Shown: piece by piece, positions 17,012 through 24,112 of the stretch
Numbering within the stretch: position 1 is the first letter of the stretch
How the letters are laid out: every line of letters begins with the position of its first letter
Origin: Ruminococcus albus AD2013
GTDB taxonomy: Bacteria > Bacillota > Clostridia > Oscillospirales > Ruminococcaceae
Direction: 5' to 3'
Length of the DNA stretch: 64,000 nucleotides
Assembly (NCBI RefSeq): GCF_000526775.1
Contig: NZ_JAGS01000005.1
Coordinates: forward strand, 62,001-126,000
Position numbers and translations under genes: made by a program
The notes under the pieces: model-generated
Databases searched by the model: none
The model's input: only the letters and a program-made list of their open reading frames with translations
What the model was told of the DNA's origin: nothing

Positions 17012-18103
17012 TTATTTTTTAAAAAAGTCATCAGAGATCCAGTCCGAATCGTCTGTTTTGCCTTCAAAAAAGCTGTTATCCTCCCATTCTTCCGGCTCTT
17101 CGGGATTCGTATCTTCATCCTGAGGAGCGATATCATCATTATCCGCTCTTATATCGACCTGAGAGGAATCATCTTCTTTTTCTCTGTAATCATCTATGTC
17201 TTTAGGTCTGGCTATAACTTCCGTGGCTTTATCCGTTTTTTCAAGATCACCTTTTATTGTGTAAAGAGGCTTATTCTCTTCATCGACCACACTCATTTCA
17301 TATTCAAGATCCAGGTCATCATTAACAGTCAGAGTAAAAGAGAAGAGTTTATCTGTCTCTGAAAAAAGCTTTCTCTGTGCTATGACGCAGTAAGCTTCAG
17401 TGAAATCATTCATAGCGTTTTTGGATAATCCCTCCGACAATTCGTGTTCAGTATCATTAAACATTTCTCTTGCAAAGGACATAAACGACTTATCCTCTTT
17501 TGTCAGCCTGTATACTTCCGAATAATTTTCGTTCACCTGATCAAATATTTCACATATTGTAGAAAACACAGTAGATGAATTGCAGTTTAACATCATGCTC
17601 TTATTGTCTTCAGTAAAGCTGAAAAAACCGTTATTGTTGGCTGCGTAGACAGCATACTGGTACATATGATCCTTTATACAAGCAAAATTGTTGAGGATAA
17701 TACGCTTTGTATCCATAAAGTATTCATTTCCGGAAGGATTGATAACAAATAATTCCATCGAATCATTGAAATACAAAATAGAAAACTCGGTATCTTCGGA
17801 ATGTATTCCCAGTTTTATGTTTTTATCCTCACTGACATCAAGAGTTACATCATAATTTATATCGTTATCTTTTGCATTAACGGTCAGATTTCCCTCAAAA
17901 TGACCTGAGTTATTTTCAGATATGGTTTTTATGATCGGGATATCGCTAAATGTTTTTTTATCGGGTTTTTCCATTACTTCCGCAATACTTTCGTTTTCAC
18001 CGACTATGCGTTTTTTCCCTTTGTCAACGAATTTGGTTTCATTGCTGCATGCGGATAACATACACGCTGATAAAATAAATGATAATAGTTTGATTTTTTT
18101 CAT
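17012..18103 (-). CDS. Lipoprotein (363 aa), acidic C-terminus
   Basis: Signal peptide MKKIKLLSFILSACMLSAC has a lipobox LSAC at residues 16-19, so the mature protein should be lipid-anchored outside the membrane. Beta-rich repeats of the type LEGNLTVNAKDNDINYDVTL suggest a ligand-holding lipoprotein fold, but I cannot name it. The last 70 residues are very acidic. The SD (AAAGGAGGG) lies 24 nt upstream of ATG, with an imperfect 8-bp hairpin (GCAAGGCG/CGCCCTGC) between that would bring it close. A candidate ncRNA and terminator lie upstream; a TTTTTAGTAATTTTC-type promoter follows them. Confidence 0.78.
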   Translation of the reverse strand: MKKIKLLSFILSACMLSACSNETKFVDKGKKRIVGENESIAEVMEKPDKKTFSDIPIIKTISENNSGHFEGNLTVNAKDNDINYDVTLDVSEDKNIKLGIHSEDTEFSILYFNDSMELFVINPSGNEYFMDTKRIILNNFACIKDHMYQYAVYAANNNGFFSFTEDNKSMMLNCNSSTVFSTICEIFDQVNENYSEVYRLTKEDKSFMSFAREMFNDTEHELSEGLSKNAMNDFTEAYCVIAQRKLFSETDKLFSFTLTVNDDLDLEYEMSVVDEENKPLYTIKGDLEKTDKATEVIARPKDIDDYREKEDDSSQVDIRADNDDIAPQDEDTNPEEPEEWEDNSFFEGKTDDSDWISDDFFKK

Positions 18104-18189
18104 TGTGCAGGGCGATAAACCGCCTTGCCCTCCTTTCTAAAAAAGAGTCGAATTTTTAGTCTATATATATATTATTAGAAAATTACTAA

Positions 18190-18385
18190 AAATAAAAAAA
18201 AGAAAGCCGGATTGCGCTCATCCGACTTTCCTTCCAAAAACCAAGAGATGCTGATGATTTCCGACAGACACTCCATTATTAGGAATTATTTTTCTTCGCT
18301 CTCCACGAAGGTTCTATCCTTGGCAAAGGACATTGTACTCCGGATAATAATTTAATATCGGAAATGTTCATCAGCAATTATATTA
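18190..18385 (-). ncRNA. Candidate structured ncRNA with terminator
   Basis: Reading the minus strand from a TATAAT at 18376-18381: GCTGATGA and TTTCCGA pair with TCGGAAA and TCATCAGC over about 130 nt. Inside are TTATTA/TAATAA, CCTT-TGCC-AAGG and CTTCG...CGAAG. A terminator (GGAAAGTCGGAT / ATCCGGCTTTC and T8) ends it at about 18190. No coding frame fits. The following lipoprotein gene has its own promoter, so this is probably a separate RNA and not a leader. It is not a class I recognise (not tmRNA, SRP or RNase P by motif). Confidence 0.55.
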
Positions 18386-18388
18386 CAT

Positions 18389-19405
18389 GGTTATCCCTTT
18401 AACACACCACAGATAATTTACAATGCTGTCCAAATAAACAGACCTCAAAAACCGGAAAATATAGTATAATAGTGACAGAAACCGAAAGGAGCTGTCGCTA
18501 TGTCAAAAAGATTTCCGAAACCTGAGATCACACTTGATGGGATATACTCAAAGTTCGCAGATGAAAGCTTTTGCAAGGATTTTCTACTTGATATCCGCTT
18601 TGAAAAGGGCTTTGCCTGCCCGTTTTGCGGTGGCTCTGAGTACCGCAGGATAAGGTCACGTCATCTGCTGCGTTGCAAGTTCTGTAAAGCAGATATATCC
18701 GCCACAAACGGAACTTTTATGCACAGAACACATATTCCGCTCAGACTGTGGATAGTCACTGCATTCCTCATTATGAGCAACAAATGCAGCGTTTCTGCTG
18801 TTACGCTGATGAGGTCTTTGGGAGTGACTTACAAGACAGCCTGGTACATCCTTCATCGCATCAGAAAAGCTATGAAATGCCGTGAAGAACGCTATTTGCT
18901 CGACGGGATCGTTGAACTTGATGACACGTATCTCGGTGCTCCGACTCACGGTAAAAAGCGCGGCAGAGGTACTGAAAAAGTCAAGATGATCGTAGCTTTA
19001 TCGAAGAACGCAGCAGGAAATCCCGAGTACGTAAAAATGAGCGATGTGCCGAATTTAAAGGGCATAACTGTGGGTAGATTTGCCAGGGATAATATCCGCG
19101 CAGGCTCGAAGATCGAGAGTGATAATGCTCGAAGTTACAAGAAACCGCTGGCACAGAAATACTTCCATGTTTTTGAGACATATGATCCGACAAGCGGTCA
19201 GCTGAATTGGATGCATAAAGTTATATCAAACTTCAAAGCAATGATCATGGGAACTTACCACGGAAACGAAAAGATCCACACAGCGTTATATGCTGCCGAA
19301 TACTGTTACAAATTCAACCGTCGTAAGCTGGGAAACAGTGCGTATTTAAGGCTTTTGGCTGCTTTGGTTCAGTGATCTTACTTGTGGTGTGTTAATGGGA
19401 TAACC
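18389..19405 (+). mobile_element. IS1595-family insertion sequence, complete
   Basis: A 1017-bp element bounded by inverted repeats GGTTATCCCTTTAACACACC and GGTGTGTTAATGGGATAACC. The flanks atattacat and atattatat look like a 9-bp target duplication with one change. It contains one transposase gene in plus orientation. The insertion split the promoter of the ncRNA at 18190-18385. Confidence 0.85.
18500..19375 (+). CDS. IS1595-family transposase (291 aa)
   Basis: An N-terminal zinc ribbon (CPFCGG, then RCKFCKAD, residues 35-60) is followed by the helical domain (MRSLGVTYKTAWYILHRIRK) and a DDE/N-type ISXO2-like catalytic domain starting at GIVELDDTYLG. Later positions SDNARSYK and KVISNFKAMIMGTYH supply the remaining acidic/Asn residues. 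AAAGGAGCTGTCGCT precedes the ATG. Length and both inverted repeats are intact, so the element may be active and could also mobilise the MITE at 37375-37554. Confidence 0.92.
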   Translation: MSKRFPKPEITLDGIYSKFADESFCKDFLLDIRFEKGFACPFCGGSEYRRIRSRHLLRCKFCKADISATNGTFMHRTHIPLRLWIVTAFLIMSNKCSVSAVTLMRSLGVTYKTAWYILHRIRKAMKCREERYLLDGIVELDDTYLGAPTHGKKRGRGTEKVKMIVALSKNAAGNPEYVKMSDVPNLKGITVGRFARDNIRAGSKIESDNARSYKKPLAQKYFHVFETYDPTSGQLNWMHKVISNFKAMIMGTYHGNEKIHTALYAAEYCYKFNRRKLGNSAYLRLLAALVQ

Positions 19406-19543
19406 ATATTATATTATAACAGATAATTAGAATCGATAAAAATACGTTTCTTGAATTTATATAACTGATTTTACCAGTTCCGGAGTTTCCAAGTGTGCAG
19501 AACAAGCTGCACTACATGATATAGAACTGAGATAATATAGAAA

Positions 19544-19574
19544 AAGAGACCGACTGTAACAATCGGTCTTTTTT
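19544..19574. terminator. Bidirectional terminator
   Basis: AGACCGACTG / CAATCGGTCT hairpin with T7 on the plus strand and a short T-run on the minus strand. It ends the parM operon. Confidence 0.75.
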
Positions 19575-19578
19575 TCTT

Positions 19579-20814
19579 CTACGCATCATCGTACTCGCCG
19601 TCTATGAAGTCATCGGGGAATCTCTCAAGAATATCTTTATATTTTTCGTACAAAGCAGAGTTCGATCTCTTTTTACTCTTGCTGGACTTCATTATAGGAG
19701 TGATGATCTCTCCCAGATTTGAATAGTCTTTTGTTTTTATTTTCTTCTGAGGGGCGCTTGTTGCGGCCGGTGTTTCAATTACAGCATTCATTTCCGTCTT
19801 CTTTTTCCTTCCTCTTTTCTTGGGCTTAGGGGCCTCATCAGGGATTTCCTTGTGTTCTACATTTATTACAGATGTTTCTTCAGGAACAGGAACTGTTTCT
19901 GATTTCTTTTTTCTTCCTCTCTTTTTGGGCTTAGGAAGCTCGTCCGGTTCTTCCTTTTTCTCTATGGTTGAAACATTTGGAACATCCGAGGTAAGAACCG
20001 TTTCTGACTTCTTTTTTCTTCCTCTCTTTTTCTTTGGCTTTTCTTCGACAGGCTCAGAAACAGGAGTGCTCTTATTATCCGAAATTGCTTTTGTTTCCTT
20101 ATTGTTCATAGATTCGATTATTTCAGCGCTGTCCATTACAATTTCGCTTATAACATCGTATTCAGCCGTTTCGGGATTATAGACAGGCGCTGAGTAGATC
20201 TCAGAAAATTCAGTTTCGGTAGAATCCGGATAAATTTCTTCCTGATCATGATCCAGCTTAGTTACATCATTAACCATCTCACTAATGTCAAGCAAATCAG
20301 TCTTCAGGTCCATCAGCCTTGATGGATAAATATTCGACTCCATAGTATATCTCAGTACTTTTGTGATCTTATCATTGTTAAGCTTTATCAACAGCCTGTA
20401 CGGTGATACGATGTCCATAATGTACTCTGTGCTGTTCTTTACTGCGTTATTTTCTACTGCGATCTGAATGAAGCACGGGATCCTAGCGTTTTGGCAGTAA
20501 AACATAAAGCTGTTTACGATATTTCTAAGCTGTTCCCTTTCATCATCCGGCATTGAAAAGTCCTTGACGGAGCATGGCGTTCCATCACGGGGAATGTTAT
20601 GGAGATCGAGAATGTCTTTCATTTTGTTATCGCAGAGTTTATAGCCCAATTCCGATGGTATAGAATAGAAATACTTATAGTTGGTCTTCTTATTCATGTT
20701 TTCGGTAGCGTAAACTATAAAGAAAGGATAAGAACCGTCGATCATATCCATTATCTGATCCGCAAAATCATTGAGTCTATCCAGAGTGTCTGATGGTATT
20801 TTGAAATTATCCAT
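19579..20814 (-). CDS. AT-hook-like protein of the par operon (411 aa)
   Basis: Third gene of the parM operon (15 nt after the parR-like gene, SD GGAGGAAAG). Residues 1-190 form a folded domain with no recognised motif. Residues about 235-360 carry three repeats of KPKK(K)RGRKKKSE separated by 25-30 residue acidic Pro/Ser linkers. The GRKKK cores resemble AT-hooks that insert in the DNA minor groove. The position suggests a DNA-binding accessory factor in segregation or plasmid compaction. The repeats could also simply be a basic linker. Confidence 0.65.
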   Translation of the reverse strand: MDNFKIPSDTLDRLNDFADQIMDMIDGSYPFFIVYATENMNKKTNYKYFYSIPSELGYKLCDNKMKDILDLHNIPRDGTPCSVKDFSMPDDEREQLRNIVNSFMFYCQNARIPCFIQIAVENNAVKNSTEYIMDIVSPYRLLIKLNNDKITKVLRYTMESNIYPSRLMDLKTDLLDISEMVNDVTKLDHDQEEIYPDSTETEFSEIYSAPVYNPETAEYDVISEIVMDSAEIIESMNNKETKAISDNKSTPVSEPVEEKPKKKRGRKKKSETVLTSDVPNVSTIEKKEEPDELPKPKKRGRKKKSETVPVPEETSVINVEHKEIPDEAPKPKKRGRKKKTEMNAVIETPAATSAPQKKIKTKDYSNLGEIITPIMKSSKSKKRSNSALYEKYKDILERFPDDFIDGEYDDA

Positions 20815-20829
20815 TGTTTTTCTTTCCTC

Positions 20830-21426
20830 CTAGATACCGATAAGGCTATCTATCAGATCGACCATTTCCTCAGTATCATTGTTTCCTGCATCGCTAGTAT
20901 CATTGATGTTTTTTTCAAAAGTGATCTCCCGCTGTACCGCCGGCTCTGCAGGTGCTATGTTGCTTCCGGCAGGATCTTGACCCGGCACATTGAGTACATC
21001 GTTTTTCTTGCTCACATTTATTTCTTTGGGTTCTTCATTTAAGCTGACACGCTTTTTATGGTAAACAACGCCTTTGACAGATTTGTTATTTTCACCTTCT
21101 TCTGCGCAAAAAGCAGCTTCAAACATATCCCTCTGTATATATCTTTTGGTTATCTGCTTGAGATAATCATTCATAAACCCGTATCTTACTGTTTTGAGAT
21201 AAGATATAACGTCTGCATCTGACCTTTCATCGAATGTTACGCATATCCTGCCGGAGTCCTTCATATTTTTCTTTTTTATCGTTAGAGACGGGATCTCAAA
21301 ATCCTCGCCTCTGACGAAAGCACACACTGCATCGTGGATGATCGTGTCAAGATTGAAACCGGGAGCGTTATTTATCATCATCAAGTCGTTATCCTGATGA
21401 ACATAGAGTCTTACCTGTACATACAT
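20830..21426 (-). CDS. parR: ParR-like adaptor (ribbon-helix-helix)
   Basis: A 198-residue protein between parM and the AT-hook gene. Residues 60-105 read as beta strand RICVTFDE, helix DADVISYLKTVR, helix GFMNDYLKQITKRYI, the pattern of a ribbon-helix-helix DNA-binding fold. A long disordered linker leads to an acidic/hydrophobic tip (EEMVDLIDSLIGI). ParR proteins bind a centromere with the RHH and contact the ParM filament with a C-terminal peptide, so the layout fits. Sequence similarity to a named ParR is not checked. The ATG is preceded by GGAGGAGGACTAGGAA, 22 nt after the parM stop. Confidence 0.6.
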   Translation of the reverse strand: MYVQVRLYVHQDNDLMMINNAPGFNLDTIIHDAVCAFVRGEDFEIPSLTIKKKNMKDSGRICVTFDERSDADVISYLKTVRYGFMNDYLKQITKRYIQRDMFEAAFCAEEGENNKSVKGVVYHKKRVSLNEEPKEINVSKKNDVLNVPGQDPAGSNIAPAEPAVQREITFEKNINDTSDAGNNDTEEMVDLIDSLIGI

Positions 21427-21447
21427 TTCCTAGTCCTCCTCCTTACA

Positions 21448-22620
21448 TCACGCCGACTTCTTTGAATTCAGTGCAGTTACACGATACAGATAGTAACCTC
21501 TCACGTTGGAGAAGATCTGAGGAATAGTAGTAGCTCTGTTAGCTGCTATAACATTGAGCCCTTCCATCTTGGAAAAATAATTCTTTACTGTCGAGAACCA
21601 AGCATCACCTGTGCCACCTGTAACGAGCAAATAATCGTATTCGATAAGATTGTTGTAAATAGTACGTATGCTCTTAATGGCTTCCATGCAGATATCATAG
21701 CTGCAAGTCTCAACGATGTCTGCTATCTCTATGGTTTTAGTGGATACCGTTTCCGAATCGTACTTTTTGATCTTTCCGGTACTAAGAATATTCTGCATTG
21801 CAGATACGGCTATCTCCTCGTCGTATTTGTTATAGATATCATTTACTGCCTTGTGCAGTATTGCTTTCATACCGAGATGATCAAATGTCTGTGTCGAACC
21901 TATTGTTCGGTTTATTATCTCGAAAGTGTCAAGAGTTCCGAAGCCGCCGTCGAAGATGAGGACGTTCTTGTTCATAAGATCTTTTCCGTCCGGAGTCTGC
22001 TTTCCTTCATCAGTTAGAGTTGCACCGAGAAGTGAGCCTAAAGGCTGCTGCATGATCCAGATGTTCTCTTCTTCCAGTTCAAAGCAGTATTTCTTCCATG
22101 TTTCTTTTCCTATCTTAAGATAAAATTCGTGCTTACCCTTAAGTATATTTTTTAAGGGTTTGCTGTCTGCCTTTACATATGCGGGAGGAAGTCCAGTCTG
22201 GAGGACAATTTTCTTCTTTCCGCCGGCGTTCTCTCCCATGTAGCCCTGCAGACCGAGCGCGATACCGACTCTGCTGATAACAAGAAACATCGGATTAGTG
22301 TATCTATTTCTCGAATAGAGCATTTCTTCGGAATTACTGCTATCTGACTGAGAAATCTTACCAACAGCGATCTCTCCTACATCCCAGATAACACCGTCTT
22401 CGCCCTTATACTGAATATCTGTAGGAGCAGCATCGCCTATGGAAGCAGTATTATCCTTTCTTCTTATAGCAAATGAGGGGAAAGAACAGATATCTGTCTT
22501 TGACATTATCTTTACAGCTGAGTAGCCAACATCCATAGCTATGACCCAAGCTTTGTTTGATCCTATGTTATTTCCCTTTTTAAGGTAAGTCTTTGTCTTA
22601 AAATCTTTTGTGTTTATCAT
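21448..22620 (-). CDS. parM: ParM-like actin homologue for plasmid segregation
   Basis: A 390-residue ATPase of the actin/ParM superfamily. Phosphate-1 motif is AWVIAMDVGYSAVKIMS near residue 25, phosphate-2 is LIFDGGFGTLDTFEI near 223, and the adenosine motif is LLVTGGTGDAWF near 335. ParM filaments push plasmid copies apart during division and bind ParR at the centromere. It heads a three-gene operon (parM, parR-like, AT-hook protein) with promoter at 22665-22706 and a candidate ncRNA just upstream. SD AGGAGGTACAAAT supports the start. Confidence 0.85.
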   Translation of the reverse strand: MINTKDFKTKTYLKKGNNIGSNKAWVIAMDVGYSAVKIMSKTDICSFPSFAIRRKDNTASIGDAAPTDIQYKGEDGVIWDVGEIAVGKISQSDSSNSEEMLYSRNRYTNPMFLVISRVGIALGLQGYMGENAGGKKKIVLQTGLPPAYVKADSKPLKNILKGKHEFYLKIGKETWKKYCFELEEENIWIMQQPLGSLLGATLTDEGKQTPDGKDLMNKNVLIFDGGFGTLDTFEIINRTIGSTQTFDHLGMKAILHKAVNDIYNKYDEEIAVSAMQNILSTGKIKKYDSETVSTKTIEIADIVETCSYDICMEAIKSIRTIYNNLIEYDYLLVTGGTGDAWFSTVKNYFSKMEGLNVIAANRATTIPQIFSNVRGYYLYRVTALNSKKSA

Positions 22621-22664
22621 ATTTGTACCTCCTGAATTTTCAGTTTTAATTTGCCTATATTATT

Positions 22665-22706
22665 ATTATATAAGATTCTGACGCGAATTAAAAATTATAT
22701 ATAGTA
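22665..22706 (-). promoter_or_regulatory. parM operon promoter
   Basis: Minus strand: ACTATATATAATTTTTAA, then GAATC-TTA-TATAAT. It matches the block upstream of 16928 closely. Confidence 0.6.
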
Positions 22707-22744
22707 TTTTTTTAGACATCTTTATTTTATAAGAAAATTTAGTC

Positions 22745-23077
22745 AGATAAAAAAAAGAATCTCCACAAAAAAATGAAGATTCCAAAAAATAGGAGGAAAA
22801 AATTCAAAGAATCACCATAAAGGAACATAAAAGATCGAACTTATCCGCTTTTGCGGATTTCCTGAAGAATACAGGCCTGAGCTCGGGGCTGTTCCCTACC
22901 CTACTGATAGCAGAATAACAAGGAGAATAACATTTTTGAGTTGCTTGCTATACAAAGGCAAAACGATGATTGATAACTGGAGTTTTCACGCCATGTTAAC
23001 CTCTTGGCGCTAAGAGGTGCCTTTTTTGCTGCAGGGAGCAAGTGTTATCTGCTGTGAGAAGTTTCCCTCTCTTCTAT
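22745..23077 (-). ncRNA. Candidate large structured ncRNA upstream of parM
   Basis: The promoter TTGATT-17-TATACT (23084-23112) and a terminator (GAATCT/AGATTC, T8, near 22757-22782) bound about 330 nt on the minus strand. It contains several good stems: GAGAGGG-AAAC-TTCTC, GCAG...CTGC, CCTCTT-AGCGCC-AAGAGG, and ATCCGC-AAAA-GCGGAT. No ORF has an SD. The position next to parM suggests a link with segregation or copy control (possibly the centromere region), but a free-standing regulatory RNA is equally possible. A hairpin followed by T6 on the plus strand near 23000-23026 means the opposite strand cannot be excluded. Confidence 0.5.
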
Positions 23078-23083
23078 GACTAC

Positions 23084-23112
23084 AGTATAACACAGGTCAA
23101 TAAAAAAATCAA
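23084..23112 (-). promoter_or_regulatory. Promoter of the parM-proximal ncRNA
   Basis: Minus-strand TTGATT, 17 nt, TATACT. Confidence 0.55.
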
Positions 23113-23163
23113 GGAAACGTCCAAAAAATTTTTATATATAGTTAAAGTGTGATTTTTTATTTT

Positions 23164-23179
23164 GTGTCACGCGTGACAC
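23164..23179. repeat. Isolated double box (GTGTCAC-GC-GTGACAC)
   Basis: A perfect copy of the site repeated in the 45-50 kb array. It lies between the terminator of the dockerin fragment and the ncRNA promoter. The extension ACGTGAT is shared with the copy at 29933. Confidence 0.8.
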
Positions 23180-23209
23180 ACGTGATACGGATGATAGGGA
23201 GAAATAAAA

Positions 23210-23235
23210 CAGACCTGCCGGTATGACAGGTCTGT
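23210..23235 (-). terminator. Terminator after the dockerin fragment
   Basis: ACAGACCTG / CAGGTCTGT hairpin followed by TTTTATTT on the minus strand. Confidence 0.75.
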
Positions 23236-23242
23236 GGTAGGA

Positions 23243-23761
23243 CTAAAAAAGTAATTTTTTCCCTTTTATGTGTGCTGCGATTTTTGTAATGTCAGAAACA
23301 TTGATTTTACCGTCGTGGTTTACATCGGCATATTGAAGTACTGCATCATCAAGCATTTTCTTACCTTTGATGTGTGCAGCTACCTTTGTGATGTCGGTGA
23401 CATTGAGCTTGCCGTCGCCGTTTACATCACCGAGCATTGATTCAACCTTAGCAACGATTTCAAACGTCAGACTTGTTGTTCCTGAATACTTTCCGATACC
23501 AGTTACAATGACTTCTGCAGTACCCACATTTTTATTATTGGAATAAGAAACAGTAAAATCCGTTCCGTTTACAAGCGTCTTCGTTCCATCATTTGCGGTC
23601 ACAGTAGGCTTCTTTTCTGTTCCGTCATAGGTGTATGATGTGTGGCTGAGCGTGATTGTACAATCGGAAATCGTATTGGTTTTGTCTAACAATTCATAAT
23701 CAAACCCATTATCAACCGCATATTTTTCGCCAGCGGTGTGCCGTAAGCAACACCTTAGCAA
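23243..23761 (-). pseudogene. 3' fragment of a dockerin-bearing secreted protein
   Basis: The frame ends in a type I dockerin: two calcium-binding repeats, GDVNGDGKLNVTDITKVAAH and ADVNHDGKINVSDITKIAAH, residues about 108-172. Before it is an Ig-like repeat (TITLSHTSYTYDGTEKKP) of the kind found in BspA/LRR surface proteins, and a fragment AGEKYAVDNGFDYELL. There is no signal peptide or credible start, and homology stops near 23745. This is therefore the tail of a larger cellulosome-type or surface protein left after rearrangement. Dockerins of this kind point to Ruminococcus or a close relative. Confidence 0.8.
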
Positions 23762-23824
23762 CGATTATTTGGTAAAGTTTGGACAGTTGGTTTTACAACA
23801 ATAAAACCGAAAGGACAGATACAA

Positions 23825-24055
23825 ATGATTGATGCGATGTATAATTACAGACAGGGTGAGATCCACTCCGCTGAGTTCTCCGATGAGTTTAACAAGCTCT
23901 GCATACCGTTTGAAGATTCGCTGAGTGAGGAGCAGATCGATGTGTTCCACAAGATACTTGACTGCGTGAGCAATACCGCCGCCGCTGAAATGAGGGCTGC
24001 ATATAAGGCAGGCTTCAAGGACGGTGCGGCGATGATGCGGGATGTTCAGGAGTAA
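23825..24055 (+). CDS. Small hypothetical protein (76 aa)
   Basis: AAAGGACAGATACAA precedes the ATG. The helical protein ends AEMRAAYKAGFKDGAAMM, a pattern I recall in short Ruminococcaceae hypothetical proteins. It is convergent with the terminator hairpin at 24089-24112, which would end its transcript, and is flanked by broken genes and the IS1182 element. Function unknown. Confidence 0.6.
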   Translation: MIDAMYNYRQGEIHSAEFSDEFNKLCIPFEDSLSEEQIDVFHKILDCVSNTAAAEMRAAYKAGFKDGAAMMRDVQE

Positions 24056-24088
24056 CATACAACCAATAGACAGATGATAATATAAAAA

Positions 24089-24112
24089 GAGCCTGATTCA
24101 AGTCAGGCTCTC
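24089..24112. terminator. Terminator hairpin, left copy next to IS1182
   Basis: AGAGCCTGA-TTCAAG-TCAGGCTCT. The same hairpin is repeated at 25722-25745 on the other side of the insertion sequence. Confidence 0.75.

Noticed and set aside
19820..20182. Plus-strand Ser/Phe-rich ORF
   Set aside because: Antisense to the KRGRKKK repeats; its composition is explained by the Lys/Glu codons on the other strand.
22745..23077. RNase P, tmRNA or SRP RNA
   Set aside because: None of the universal sequence signatures of these RNAs is present on either strand.
23164..23179. Canonical chromosomal parS site
   Set aside because: parS is TGTTTCACGTGAAACA with 16 bp; here the arms are TGTGTCAC with two extra central bases, and no ParB gene is present in the window, so only a resemblance is noted.
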